From positions 2,418,001-2,482,000 of the forward strand of contig JANATF010000002.1 in assembly GCA_029449245.1 (NCBI GenBank): 64,000 nt of DNA, read 5' to 3'. Shown in pieces: positions 19,729 through 33,267 of this stretch. Each line of letters starts with the position of its first letter. Within the stretch, counting starts at the first letter, position 1. The translations under genes and the position numbers were made by a program. The DNA is from Mortierella alpina. Lineage: Eukaryota; Mortierellomycota; Mortierellomycetes; Mortierellales; Mortierellaceae. Under the pieces are notes generated by a model. The model was given only the letters and a program-made list of their open reading frames with translations. It did not search any database and was not told the DNA's origin.

Positions 19729-20991
19729 CTACGTGAACAAGGACCCCGTCGCTAGGACACTCGCGAGAACAACATATCCACACAAAGAGGACACCCATAT
19801 CCCAGATGCGCCACTGTCCAAAGGGGGCAGGCCAACCAGAGTCCGGTCGCGGGTACTGCCGCCATCCGCGGAAGCAATGGGATGGACCGGCGTCGACTCT
19901 CTCGTGTTACTTGTAGCTCCACTGGGTGTTGCATGACTCGTGCTAGAATTCGTTTGAAGCTGCTCTGCAAGAGTGCTGTTGATGAGCTGCGAGGGCGACA
20001 CGACGGGGAGCGGCGAGGTGTCCTGGCCTTCATCGTCGTTAATAGCGTCTCCTGCCAACGCTCCTGTGTCGTCATCAAGATAGCCGTCCGCCTTGTGCCG
20101 GCCCTGCTTGCTGTCGTCCTTGATGGACGCGTTGGGAACGACCGATAGTGGTTCATCTGGCTGGGCTATCAACCCCGTCAAGGACTCTTCCTTACTAGCG
20201 TCATTGTCGACTTGTACCGGATTGCCGTTCTCACTCGTCTCAGAGTCTGAAGTCATGTAAGCCAACTGGAGTGTTTGGGGAGTGGTATTGCTGCCTGGGA
20301 CTGGTACAGAGGCAGTGGAAGAAGCAGCACCCGGTGCTTGAACAGGATCTTGTCCCTGAGCTTTAACCTCTATTTCGCGCGGCAAGATACCGCCACCATT
20401 TCCGCCTACTACAATTTCAAAGCAGGTCGAGTACTCTTCACCGGACGGGTTCCGGTCATACTTCCACCACCATACAAGCTGATAAGTGCCTGGCTGCGTA
20501 CTTGGCGGGATGGTGATATGGCCATGGCACCAGGTGTTGGGTTCCCATGCCTGGTCACAGTTATTGGATGTTGCAAAGACCATGGTGCCAAGCAACGTCG
20601 CAGGACCAAGCTCTGAGCGCACTTGAAGCCGCTTTTCAGGAACACCCGACCAATGGACCTCAATGGTAGATGGGTGGTCGTTGTCGAGATGCCCATCGGG
20701 CTGCCAAGTGAGGTGTAAGGTTTGTCCGGGTGTGACAGACGCTGGAGGAAACGGGTTATTGCCAGGGGTTTGTCGGCCAGGCTGACATACTGGGGCATCA
20801 GATCGACGGTCCTGAACGAGGTATGTGTATTTGGTATTAATGTCTCTATCTCCCCTGGAAGGATAGCCTAGTGGAAACCCCGCACAGCCTGAATCCAACA
20901 TGTTGGTGCAGTCAAGCCAGCTGTGTGCTGAGGAGACGGATGGATGGAACAAGACTAGACAGAGTGTCATAACGACGAGAGAGAACGTCAT
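19729..20991 (-). CDS. Secreted LPMO-like (chitin-binding type 4-like) protein, probably GPI-anchored
   Basis: 420 aa from the ATG at 20991. A signal peptide (TFSLVVMTLCLVLFHPSVSSA) is followed directly by His in SSA/HSWLDC, so the mature protein would start with the copper-binding His of a lytic polysaccharide monooxygenase histidine brace. The core has Cys pairs, TPGQTLHLTWQPDGHLDNDH, CHGHITIPPSTQPGTYQLVW and EYSTCFEIVV, in the order seen in fungal LPMO folds. The HSWxDC start resembles uncharacterised Mucoromycota LPMO-like proteins, and I cannot assign an AA family. A Ser/Thr-rich spacer (~240-395) leads to a hydrophobic C-terminus typical of GPI attachment, so it likely acts at the cell surface or wall. 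The frame is open upstream, but the ATG chosen is the one that gives a clean signal peptide. Confidence 0.83.
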   Translation of the reverse strand: MTFSLVVMTLCLVLFHPSVSSAHSWLDCTNMLDSGCAGFPLGYPSRGDRDINTKYTYLVQDRRSDAPVCQPGRQTPGNNPFPPASVTPGQTLHLTWQPDGHLDNDHPSTIEVHWSGVPEKRLQVRSELGPATLLGTMVFATSNNCDQAWEPNTWCHGHITIPPSTQPGTYQLVWWWKYDRNPSGEEYSTCFEIVVGGNGGGILPREIEVKAQGQDPVQAPGAASSTASVPVPGSNTTPQTLQLAYMTSDSETSENGNPVQVDNDASKEESLTGLIAQPDEPLSVVPNASIKDDSKQGRHKADGYLDDDTGALAGDAINDDEGQDTSPLPVVSPSQLINSTLAEQLQTNSSTSHATPSGATSNTRESTPVHPIASADGGSTRDRTLVGLPPLDSGASGIWVSSLCGYVVLASVLATGSLFT

Positions 20992-23034
20992 GGTCGTGGG
21001 TATCGAGTAAGAGGAGTGGCTGTTCTGTGTCCGCATGGCAGCAATGTGCGTCCACTTTGAACTATGGCAGACGGCGGAGGAGAGAAGTGAGAGAGAGAGA
21101 ACGAGTCCAGCGACCGGTCGTAAAAAGGACGCAGAAGAAGAGAACAAAGAAGAAGAGACGTCGAATGGAGTGTGCCCGAGGAGTTGGAAGGAGTTGGATG
21201 CGTGCAGTTGAAGACGGCTGCTCGGGTGTAAAGGACACGCAAAGGGTGACGAGAGCAGATGTATCAAGGAACAAGGATGCTCGTGAGCGTGTCTATTGTC
21301 TCTATGCCTAAAATATCAGTATATAGAACAAAAAAAGAAGGGGAGGTTCGATATTTATATGCCGTGGCAAAAATGTCTGTTGCCCAGCCGGCTCCTCAAA
21401 GATGTCTTGAGCGCATAGTGAGCTCTTGTGTGAGAGTGGAGCTGCCAGGCGGTCTTCTATCGAGACAACACAGCTATATCGGGATAATGGTTCACACCGG
21501 ATATAGGACTATGGTCTAAGCAAGGAGTTTCGAGGGTGATCATCCCGTAACTGATTTTCCTACGCCTGTAGCCAGGATGGATAGGATGGAGATGACATGG
21601 ATCTGTTCATTGGGCGAGTCAACGAGTTTTAAGCCTGGGCACTAGTCCTTCTGGTTCTTGTGGTACGCTTAGTCCCGTCTCTTGTGATTTTGGTTTGTGG
21701 GGTCTGGTAATGAACTGGGACAAGACGAGCACAGCATCCCGATAATAGCAACGTGTCCATGGAGCAGTTATAATTTATGGCCCAAAGGACCAGAGTAGAA
21801 TGTCTGCCTGGGAGACGCGCTGTGAACAGCCACGGGTGGTTAAGAATCACCAGCGCAGGAGAGAAGAGTCAGAGGGCAGGAACAACCATCATTTCGGACC
21901 ACGCTGGAATATATCACCAGGACCCCAACGCCCCATCCATATGCATCTCTGTGCGATTCGGATCTCTGTCGTTTTGGGTGTCAGCGCAGATGTGGAGGAA
22001 GGAGGGAGCGCGGTGGCACGATAGGCGTGGTGGCGAAGCTGTGTCAAGACTCAAGAGTCAAGGAAAGGAAAGCATAGCTGGAAAGATCTGTGCGACGTGG
22101 TCTCTCCCCAAATATGGACACAGCCGCATCAAGTGGACAAGGGGACAGCTGGACCTCCGGGACTAGACCTGGCAGTACCACGGCTTGTTTAGATCGATGA
22201 AGAGGATCGAGGCGACGACTTGTTGTCTGCATATGTCAAGTGCGATGGAGCATGGAGCACAGCTCAGCAGAGCATGGTGGGGAGGGCGTCTTCCAGTCTG
22301 CTCGTCTATTGACACCACGATGTTGTGTATCCTGCCTACCCAGACCAGACAGTAGACAGGCGGACAAACAAAAAACGTCCCTTTTCTTATCCCTCTCCTC
22401 GCAAGGAGGCAATAGGGACCAGCACAGGTCCCTGGCACATCCATGTACCGCTTGACCCTTTTCATCAAGGCATCCACGCAAGGGAGGACTCGCTGGTCTC
22501 GGGGGGCGCTAGGAGCACCGAGCGCCACCTAGTGGTCACAGAGGATGGTCTGCAGGTGTACAGTTACATAGTGTTGCAGTATCCGATGTCCGATATGGTG
22601 CATGTCATCTCCAGCAGGGTATTTCAATACAGATATAGACTAGGTGCAACAACGGCTCAACGGACATTTCTTTGCACCACCCTCTTCCAGCCCTCGCCTG
22701 CTCTCTCCTAATCCCATTCGCACTGCGCTAGCCTAGCTCCTCAAGCACATTCACATTCTTCATCGCTCTCTTGCTCATCCCACTGCAACTGTCCATCCTG
22801 CCACATCCGATCCATCTTTCCATCCCGCCGGCTAATCCCCCGTCCCCCGTCGACGCCACCTCCCTCTCCAGCATATTCTCAGTCCACTGCATTCAATATC
22901 CGCAATGGCCATGAGTTAATCTAGCCCACCGCTCCGCCGCTTAATTATCCACCTTTCCTTCTGCAACCCACCCACTACTCCGCACAAGTCCAGCCAGTAC
23001 TGCAGGCTCGCACCAGCTACTTTCGGGTCTGTTG
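20992..23034. promoter_or_regulatory. Long divergent intergenic region, LPMO-like gene / UNC80
   Basis: About 2 kb between divergent genes. I find no ORF with codon or motif support and no tRNA. From ~22690 to 22990 the plus strand is strongly C/T-rich (CCTCTTCCAGCCC, CATTCACATTCTTCATCG, CCATCTTTCCATCCC), like a fungal promoter pyrimidine tract upstream of the UNC80 start at 23035. Confidence 0.4.
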
Positions 23035-26000
23035 ATGGCGGTCATCCAGACGGGCCAGAGCCACCTAGCGCCGCAAGAGCTCAGCCCTAAATCCATCCCC
23101 ACCACCATGCCACATACCCAACCTATACCCATGCTCCCCGGCGCCATGCAGTCTTCGTCGCCTCAGGAACAGCCCACCGTGGCCGTGCCTTCCGCACCTG
23201 TCCCTTCCGTACCCACACCAGAGCAGCCAGGTGCCGCGGAAAGGGTAGCTCCGACACCGCCCCGTGTTGACAGAAACTGGGCTCGCGTCAGGCAAAAAAT
23301 GATTGGGAGCGAGTCTATTCTACAAACCCGCCAGGCTGCTGTCAACTCCATGTCAGATCTGCCCAGCAGCAGCGGGAATACCAACGTCTTGAGAAGCTCA
23401 ACGGACTCAAACCATACCAACCCGACCTCTAGATCGGCGACTCTCATCCCAGAGCAACCCAAAGCGACCTATCCACCGATGGAGGGCTCAGGCCCAGTTT
23501 CGACAGGTCTTCGCGGCGTTCTCGGCTTCCGGTCAGTGGTTATGCAAAGGACTCAACTGCGCAAGATGGAGAAGGAGATCGAGAAGGCTCTTTCTAGACA
23601 CATCAACGATCAGGGTCAACCTCGCGCTCGGACCGTGGCAAGGATCGGCACCGGCGCGCGAGGAATGATCTCTGGAAACACATATAATCTGATGGCCATG
23701 CAGCAGGAAACTACTTCTGTAGATAGGGCGCTTGTCGATGAGCTCGCCGACATTTTGAATCGGTGGAAAGCCCTTATAGTAGAGGTGCCATGCAAGGCTG
23801 ATATATTGAAGACTCTTGCCAAGATGCTGCTGGCAGACCGACCAGAGCCACTGTCCCGTATGAATCGAACGGGGTGCTGTGTGCGAAAGGACTGGACCTC
23901 CACACAAAATGATACTTACATCCATCATGTTCTTTTACTCCATGTAGGTGCCGACTCGACAGCCGTGCTTAACTTCTTTGACCAAATGCGAAGCATGTTT
24001 CCACAGCACAACGACCCGGACAGCTTGCAGGACCTTTTGTGGTGCCTCGATCTTTTATCACAAATATATGCATGCAAAAAGGTACAACATGCCCCCATGC
24101 ACTATGAGGAGTCGGCCGTAGACCAATTGCCAGCCAACTTGCTAACTCGGACCTTATCAACCGTTTAAAAACTCACTTTAGGAACGGGTCATCGCAATCG
24201 CCCGAGAGCTGCTGAGCCCAAAAGTTTGCACCGCGACTTTGCCGCTCTCACCAAAAAATATCCATATAGTATTGTCTGCTCTGATCACCTTGTCAAGCGA
24301 GCAAGCAAAGCTGCCCGAGGAACGCAAGGATCAGAGACTGCAAACATTCATTGTGGAATCCATGGAGCGTATACGAACAGGAGACTTGGGTGTCGGCAAG
24401 GCAACGGGTGGCGAACGGCCATTACAGGAACATCTATCTCAGATCGCCTTTTTGCGAGGCCTCATCGAATGCCTTCGGTTGCGGGATCAGGGCGTCGTTC
24501 ACTACCTGCTTCGCGAGTTGATTCCTGTGAGTCTTGTGTCAAAAATTGATTCTGGGGGTCGATTTTAATTCAACAACGGAAACCATCTTTGTAACACCTA
24601 CTTTTTTTCTTAGAAATATTGGATGGAGCCGAATTCAAAATACCCGACGGCTATGGATGGACCTGTGCGACTACTTGGACAGGCAGCGAGTGAGATTGTG
24701 CTGAATGCTCCGGTAGCATATGCAGATGGCTCGGAGCTCTCAAAGTCTCTCATTCTTGACCTTGTACTCTTTCTTCAAGAATTTCTCCCGCCAGCTGGAC
24801 TGCCTGGAGCGATCTCGGAGGAGGCTATTGCTATGCTCATCAGGTTCATCCTGGCAATATTTTCAATAGACTTCCCCGAGAGTACACTGCGGTCAAAAGT
24901 CTCTATAGAAGGACCCGTAACTCCCAAAGAAGATCAGGACGAGAGCCCTCGCGCTTCTTCATCGTCCGACGCTGATCCCGATCTTCACCCACGGACGCCG
25001 CCGCGGTCACCCAGGAGCCCCAATGCCAGCGGCGAGAATTTCCGGTCATCTTCGCAACCGCCCCAACCTCCCATCGTCGCTGTTGATGAGCAACTGAATC
25101 CTATCATGAGGCATGCGCGAACCTACCTGGACGGTCTATGGCAACACGGATGTCGGAACGTCATAAGTGAAGGGCTCAAGAACGAGGTGAGCGTGATCAA
25201 AGCCTTTGATATTAAGTACAGAGATGGCCCAGGTCTACATGCCACAAGCAATTGACGCCGCGACTAACGAACGCAATGACGTTTTCCTGACCGGAAGTGC
25301 GAAAATACTTCATTTAGGAGGCTGGTCAACCTTTACTACCACGTCATACTTGGGTCTGCAAAGTCGATGAGTGCTCCTCTTCTCTCCTCGACGCTGTGCA
25401 CGTTCTTCAGCGTATGGCTTAGGCTTCTACTCGGCGTGAATGTGTTGATGTGTAGGAATTCCTTGTGTCCAGTGCATCTAATTCATCTGGATAATCCCTC
25501 TTCCTCTAATAGAAAATGGTGGTCCATCAACCGGAGCCCAGTGAACGACTTTCAGTGCTCCTCCTGCAGCTCTCCATACAGCACCGAGCAGCATTCTTCA
25601 AGCCCATGATAGCCTGTGTAGCATCGGACTCTACTCAGTTTGTCACGGATTATCTTTGTATTCTGTCCTGCCTGGAACTTCACCTGGGGCTGGTGGACCT
25701 CTATATGAAGGACGCCGACATGATCTGCGTCATCGCCATGACCGATGTTGGCGCCGAAAGGCCTCGACCCGACCCCCAGACTCAAATGCTAAGATGGGGA
25801 AGCTGCACGCTCGGTCAATGTGTTATCCTGCTGGAGTTCATCCACGCGATCAAGCGGCTGGCGAAGGGCGGTGATAACCACGAGACAGAGATCGGAAAAA
25901 TGTTCCTGATCGATCTAGAGCGAAAACTGGGACTGTACTTGGTGTCTAAGGTACAGTCATATACAGAGATTGTCCACAGGCCTGCTCCGGTACATTGGAA

Positions 26001-29000
26001 GTGGTGATTCTCGATTCTAACTACCCTTTCTTTTTGTCGTTGACCTTCGATGCTGTAAACTATAGGAACGAAGAATACTTGTTCCTCGGCCTGTACGGAT
26101 TATGCTCTGCTTGATCTTCTATGAGATTCGGATGTTATGCAAAACAATCCATAGGTAAGATTCGCGTAAGAAAAAAACCACTCTCTATATAACAGCCCAA
26201 CGTCACCTAGCAATACTGACTGATAGTGTTCACGCACACTTAGGCCGGGCTGGTTGCCTCGAATCATTGACTGGGCCGTTAACCTCAACCTTCCGTCGGA
26301 AGGTGGCATTCATGGTGGACCCTCCGGCATTTCCGAAACGATGCGTCTAAGGATCAGACACATTTATAGTAGCGTTGACGATCTCTTGGGCGAGGTATTT
26401 AAACTGACAAGGCTTGCCATCTTGTCTTAATCTGTTATTGTAGTATTTGTCATTGACACCTTTATTTTACATCAAACCTTCAATCGCACCACATAGCATC
26501 GGGACCGGTACTCGATCAACATCAACAGCATTGGAGTGTCAACCCACGGGAGTCCCATCTCGTCCACTCATAGCAGCAAGATTGGGTCGCCCCACAAATG
26601 GACTAAAGGTTACTCTCAGCAAAGACGCACTGGCAGGATACCAGATATTCGACTTGACGAGACAGTGACGGTCCTGATGTTGTTGATAACAGTACACTCG
26701 GCGATTCATGCGAGCGAGTACCTGACGCTTGTCGAGCCCCTCTGGAACGTCTACTGCCTCGAGTCACGCCCAAAGGTGACATCGTTGTCTTCGTTCCTGT
26801 TTGTCAAGTGCGCGGATATTGCACCTAAAACGATCTACTCTTTGGTCTCTCGCGACCTGATCAAGTAAGTGGCCACTTGCCTTGGTGCGTGCTGAAGGCA
26901 ACTACTTGTATCATGAAATCAATTTGCGACTAACTCTTCCGCTGTTGTTCTTGTATTCCGGCGCATCGCAGTGAGGATCCTTACAAGCGTCTTAGTGCTG
27001 TGGAGCGACTCAACATCCTCTTTGACCATCGGAATGAGCTACTCTCACAGCCTTATGTCATTGATCCGTCCTCCAGAGGTCCCTTTCGTAATGCCACCAT
27101 CCAGGTGCCATTTGTGACCTCTGAAGTGGGCAGCAATCGCTATACTATGGACGAACCACGCTGGCTCACCGAGCTGAAGAGTGCAGGGAACTTTCCTCCG
27201 GACATTCGTGATCGCTTCCGAGAGTCACGATGGGGCGAAGGGGATCAGCAGGAGATTGAGATGACCCGGCGTGCGCAGACGCCGTTAATGCTCTCGTGGA
27301 CAGGCTACCTTGACGAGGATTATGAGAGCAAGGCCAACTTTGGAAGGACCTACACTGTATTACCAAAGGATCGACATGCCACCGTTTTGATCCCAGTACT
27401 CAACTCTCTCAACCTGGCCACCATCGATCTGCTGAATGACGAAGCCATCGGAGTTCGCGCTGCAGTGGTCAACTTCCTCTCGGATTACATGCGCAATGAA
27501 CCTGTGCTATTTGTCAGAACCTTTTTTTCGGAGATTGTGCATGCGAGACCGGATCGACAACGGGACCTTGTCTCGCGTCTGCACATGCTGCTGAGCTACA
27601 GTTCCAGGCTCCCCGCGGCATTTGCTTACGCCTTGTTCAACCACCTCCTCGGTCTCTTGAAGTGGTTCCAGAGAAACTCCAAGCCGCTAGGATTTGAGAT
27701 GCTCACGATCATCCTCCCACTACTGGCCGACGTTGTCTCCTCAACGAACGACATCGTGTTTAAGGATTTTAAGCGAAATAAGGTCGATGTCTTCTTTGCT
27801 GCTCTGGGACGCTTCTGGTTCAAACCCCACATTATACCCGAGTCAATGTTCCCGAACCGGCTCACCTCACCTGACCAGGTCCTTGCGCGTTTGGGCGTCC
27901 CTCAGCAGCTGTTCAAAATGACTTTGATCAATATCAACCAGATCCAGTTCATGACCATGTTCCTCTACCGCTATCCATTGGAAGAGCCCCACATCAAGGC
28001 TAGCATCGGTCGGTTCAGCAGGATGCCCAGACTTGATGCTACCGACCCTGCCGCTACAGGCCCTAAGCTGGAGGACAGCCAGTATCTCCCGGACACATCT
28101 GCCACACAGGCACGGTTCATCGCTGCCTTCGCCTCTCAGAATCGCAGCCTGAGATCTTTGTCGTCTCTTCGTGCGCGTGTATGGCTTCACTTTGTGCTCA
28201 ACATGATTCAGAAAATGGACAAAACGAGCGCCGAGCGGCTGGAGCTTGCAAACATCCTCAACGGCGTCAATATGATTCTACTGGAGCACGGCAGTGATCT
28301 GGCTATCGTTGGCCAGGCCCTGGATGTTTACGTAACGGCGGCGACCCGTCTAAGAGGCTTCATTTCATCACAGAACGGCTACGGACTCTTCTTTTGTGCG
28401 TTATTCAAGACCTACTGCGACTCTGCGAGGATCACTGCCATCCGAGACACAATTGACGCGGCCTTCTACCGCTTCTATCTACTGCACCAGGAGGCATTTG
28501 TACTGCAAAGCTTGGGAGCTATCGTTCCACTGATGCTCCGCAACATGTCGAGTGAGCAGTCTAGCATCATGGCTAAGGGTCTGTTTGCGTTTTTGGAGGC
28601 TCTCGACCAACCCACGACCACCAGTCACTCCAAGGCGCTCGGTGTCCAATCGCTCTCAGAGACCTACCATGAGCGAAGCACTTACGGTGGTCCACAACTA
28701 GAGATTCCTCAATGGATTTCGTCGCTTATTCCAAAGGACTCGAAGCTCCTGCAGAGTAGTAATGTCCTCCAAAAGCGGGAATTCTCAATGGCGGATTCAA
28801 TCAAGCTCTTCCTGTCCGTGATAGCATACGACCCAGGCTCGCTGCGGTCAGAGCAATTTGTAAGAGTGTTGCGACAACTACTGCCCTTCTTTCTGGAACG
28901 GGAAGCGATCCTAATGACCAGTGGACTGGACAGCCTGATCGAAATCTTTGCAAGGTTTGCGCGGTCCTCTAAACCTCTAGTGCCACCATCCTTCGTGCCA

Positions 29001-32000
29001 CCTTTGGTTGCTCCACGAGAGACACAGGATATAGAGGACAGTATGTGTGATATCAGCCGCTTTGCCCTTTTCCCCAGCCCGCTCTCCAAGATCCAGGCCA
29101 TCAAGGGCAAGACATGGGCGCAAAATGATCGCGTGGCTATCAAGCACGAGTTCATATGCCTCGTCCAACTGTTTTGTAACCACGGAGGACAATTGGCCGA
29201 TATGCAGCACCAACGGATGGCGACGTTGGCTCGTTCGATCATCAAGGATTACACGCTGCTCAAGATCCCGTGTACGACCGAATGGATCAAGGACTATATC
29301 AAGAGCGTAGTCCTCCCCATCCGAAATCCTCAGCAGTGCAGTCGCGCCGTGATTTACGTGATCTTCCAGTTTGCACATGCGCTGCGCTCGCAGTACAAAG
29401 TCATCGACTTTTCTGGATTCCTGAACGGATTGACCCTGATAGTCGAGGATGACCGTCAATTGCTACGGAACTCTACTGAGCTGCCCGTCGTTTTCCGGGA
29501 GAAAGTTGCCAACCCATCGCTGATTGCGGCAGTGAAGAGTGATTGGGCTGTGGAGAGCTCACACGTATCCCAGGCGAGATTCTGCAGCAGTGTCGTGGAT
29601 CTAGTGCTGGCCATGATCAACAACGCGGACACTGATATCCTCGCAGAACTGGAGCAGACCACGCCAACACCTCGCTTTATGGCCTACATTGTCATCCCCT
29701 TGTGCCTCCGATTTAAGACCCGATTCCATGCCAATTGCCTTGATATCCTCGAAATGCAGTTCTGGCTGAGGCTCCTTGGACTTACAGTCAAGGCTGCAGA
29801 GTTTGATCCGACCTCGAGAAGGACTTCGCGTACAGCGGGACTCTTTGCGCCCATGCTGAATGCTGCCCGCGCCACAAGGAAAAGAGCCTCGATCGATATT
29901 TCCGCCCCAGCGTCCCCACAGCAACAGCAGCCACCCATGTCCGCATTCCTAGCACCGCCGTCTGCTGGAGTCTCGCCTCAGACTCCTATCCATGCGAGGA
30001 TGCCTTCGCTGCAGATCAACGACCACGTCCATGACCATGACCACGAAAATGAGGCGTCGCAGGTTCGGCAAGAATCTCCAATGAATGCATCCCCGGGTCT
30101 CATTGTTGACTTTATTGCACTCCGAATTATCATGGTCCGCGGGGAGCGCTATTTGTCTTATCACCCTGGATGCTGGCTTGATATCTTCAACATCGTCAGG
30201 AAGTACTTTTCGGCACACGCCTTTGTCGGCAGCTCTCTTACGGGAGCAGGGGGTCTGCGTCTGAACAGCACATCAAATGGTTCAGGACCGTCCTCACCCA
30301 ACCTTCTCAGTACTCCTTTTCCCACGACACCTCGTGCGGAAGGGCCTATGACCCCTCGACAATCCATCGGCGCGTTCGCGTCTTTTCCTTCATTCATGCG
30401 CTCCTCTAGTGAGATACTTCCCTTCCATGGATCGGCTCACGCGAAGGAAAATATGCCTGCGACGGCACTTGGTTGCATCTTATGGTCTTTTGCGGAGACT
30501 ATTACTTTTAACCGTCTGCCACTGATGATCATGATGCGTCCGTTTCTGCGCGACCAACTTCGACTGCTGGACCTGCAGCCCCAGGCATCGTCCATCCGTC
30601 AAAGTCGGTCGACAGGCAGCTCCGGGGCCAATTCTCCAGCATTTTATTGGCCGTCGCCGTCATTCGCGCCAGAACGACAGTTCGGAGGTAATTCCTCTCC
30701 AGGATCGTCACCTCTGCCACTTGGAGTTGATCACGGACACAGTACGAACGTCGCCAGTCACGACAGCACAGCTGCCCAGCGGAAACAAAGGGATGAGCGG
30801 CGCAAGCAGTGGAAGAGCTGGAGCAAACCTGCACAGCCCGCACAGACCATGATCGCGCTGACTGCGATGGGGGATCCCGTTCGAGTGTCTGCGACCCCAC
30901 CAATGTCACCGCACCTGCCCGCTTCAAGGAGTCATCAACGACAACGCAGCTTCGTGTCAGTCTCCGAGCAGAACAGTGGTGGCGGCCCCAGCAACACCCC
31001 AAAGATCTCGATACATCATCACTCACGTTCCCAGAGAACCCAGCGCTCAGACTTGGCTTCTAAGGGTGCGGAGCAAATGCTGCCAAAGGTTTTGGCTGAT
31101 CGAGCAAACAGATCGATGGAGCATGTGCGCACCATGATGAATACCACTTCGGACGGTATGACGGCCTTCTCTGAGGTTGGCGTGCCCATGTATCCCGAGA
31201 AGCGCGCCGGGTCCATGGGTTTGTCGCCATCAATGGCAGCGGATGGTGATCGGCGAGAGCCAGGCCCCTTTTCTTCATCAAAATCAGCCCATAGCAACGA
31301 TCATCCTCAGTTTCTTCTTCCTGTAAAGTATGAGCGGCTGCCCGTCAGTCCAGGATTCGGGACAATGTTTCTAGAGAGAGAGGCCGCGCTTAGAGCGCCA
31401 ACATTGCCTCCGACCGACGCCGACAGCCCCGTGCCCTCCTCTTTTCTGGCACAAAACACCCAGTCGACATCTTTGACAGTGCCAGGTGTATCCCCGACAG
31501 TGGGCAGAAGCCTGTCTTGTCATAGTCCTCACAACTCTGTTGGTGGTATGCAAGGCTCGGACTTTGGGGACGCGAACTCATATTTTGAAATCTCAAGCCC
31601 GCCAACCTCGAGTCGAGGTACCGAGCGTATGTCTATGCCGAGTGTCAGTATTGAGAATTCGACCTTACCGCCCGCACCAGGCATCATGAGCGGTCCTTCC
31701 CTCAAGAAAAGCCGCAGTATCTTGAAGCCAAGGATTGTCACCACGCCATCACTAAAGTTGGAGCCGATCTCGCAATTGGAAGCAGCAGCAGAGCTCACCC
31801 CGACTGGTGCTCGTAGTCCGGGAGTGTTTGACCGCCAGGGAATGCAGAGCAGTCGACCATCGCATGGCCGTACCGCTGACGAAGGAGCCGTCGCCAGCGC
31901 ACTTGACAATAGACGCTCAAGTTTGTCGTCGCACGATCTGCTAGACCACAGAATGGCGTGCATCAAGGCAAGGACAAAGATCTTTCTGCAGAATGTAGAA

Positions 32001-33059
32001 GAGGAGATTGGGCTGGTGCTCTCCTGCTTCCCTTCAGAGTTTTCGATCGGCACTGCCTCACTGCCAGTTGCCGATCCTCCTGTAACGACCACAGCACCCG
32101 CCACCCCTGTTGCGCAGCCTGTGGCGGATGGCGTCAGCACCGCAGCGGGTGACCCGTCATCCTTGTCTGGTCTGGCCCAATACCCCGAAGGCGAGGAATT
32201 GAATCTAAACGAGAATGCGCGCCCTCACCAAAGCAGGCTGAGTCTCACGGTTCCAGTTCGAAGGACCCCATCGATCACGATCCAGGATGAGTCCTACCTG
32301 GCACCCTCGCCTATTCATCCGTTGCCCTCGGCCATCGCTGGTGGCCATCACCAGCTCAGGACAAGCTTGGAGCGAGCAGAGGAGTATGATACGGTCCCGT
32401 TTCTTCTCGGGTCGCCTCCACCTTCTACAGCCAAGGAACGGCGGTCCAAGAGCGTTCTCTTTCCCCGTCAGCGCTCCATGAACCACGCTGCTGGTGATAT
32501 CAACAGCAGCATCTTTCATCCAACAGCAGCCCCGCCCCTGCCCACATTGACGAAGGACTCGAGTAACTCGGTCTCCCAGATCAACAACAGTCTCCCCGCG
32601 TTCTCCTTCACCGAGTCATTGCCCCCAATGCCGTCCTCCTCATCCTCCTCATCCTCCTCCTCAACCTTTGCCCCTACTTCCCACCCCTTCTCTGCTTCTT
32701 TGCCAGGACAGTCTAATGTGACTTTACCGCTGGATAGTACAAGTGCTGCTGCTGCTGTTGCTGCTGCTGCTGTCTCGACCTTGAATGTCCACTCTTCTAA
32801 TGCCGAGAGAACGCATGATCCAAACACATCTTCCTTCCCAAGAGGGCCTCTCCCCATCCCGGAGCTGCGCATCTTTACTCCAGGAGCAAGTCCCTCGCTG
32901 GATCAGAACCCTGACCACGACCGGTACGACCACGACCACGACCGTGACCGAAACCCTAGCCCAACGAGCCAGGACGCTGGCCAAGAGAGCACGCCGCCCT
33001 CACCCTCTGTACCATATAATGTTTTAAACGCAGGTCCCACACAAGAGAGCAGCGACTAA
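23035..33059 (+). CDS. UNC80: UNC80-like protein, NALCN/Cch1 channel-complex scaffold homologue
   Basis: Ten exons (23035-23857, 23948-24081, 24182-24526, 24614-25215, 25318-25411, 25513-25950, 26066-26154, 26244-26394, 26497-26864, 26972-33059) join in phase to 3043 aa, close to animal UNC80 at ~3250. Segments aligning with animal UNC80 in order include KRLSAVERLNILFDHRNEL (~1017), ALFNHLLGLLKWF then FKDFKRNK (~1234-1280), FYRFYLLHQEAFVLQSLGA (~1512) and SIKLFLSVIAYDPGSLRSEQ (~1623). In animals UNC80 links the sodium-leak channel NALCN to UNC79; the fungal NALCN relative is the calcium channel Cch1. A role as a Cch1 partner here is inference. The last ~1000 residues are Ser/Pro-rich with Asp-His repeats. 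The intron at 23858-23947 is 90 bp and in frame, so it could be retained. The first ATG is assumed. Confidence 0.9.
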
Positions 33060-33267
33060 CGCAAACCGTAAAAAGGGTTTATATACAATACACTTGTCAC
33101 ACGCGTCAAAGACGCGGATTCTATAGTTCATTTGTTCACACGCCACTTATGTTTATGTACAATGCAAAAAAAACCCCCGCGCCTCTCCTACGTCTCTATG
33201 ATTTGTTTTCTCGGTGCAGAAGATGGATCTAGTATGAAAAAAAAGTATAGATTCAAGAACCTCATTC
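33060..33267. terminator. Convergent 3' region, UNC80 / TOK channel
   Basis: 208 bp between two convergent stop codons. It contains ATATACAATA-like and AATGCAAAAAAAA stretches on the plus strand that could serve as poly(A) signals for both transcripts. The two 3' UTRs probably overlap (inference). Confidence 0.4.
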
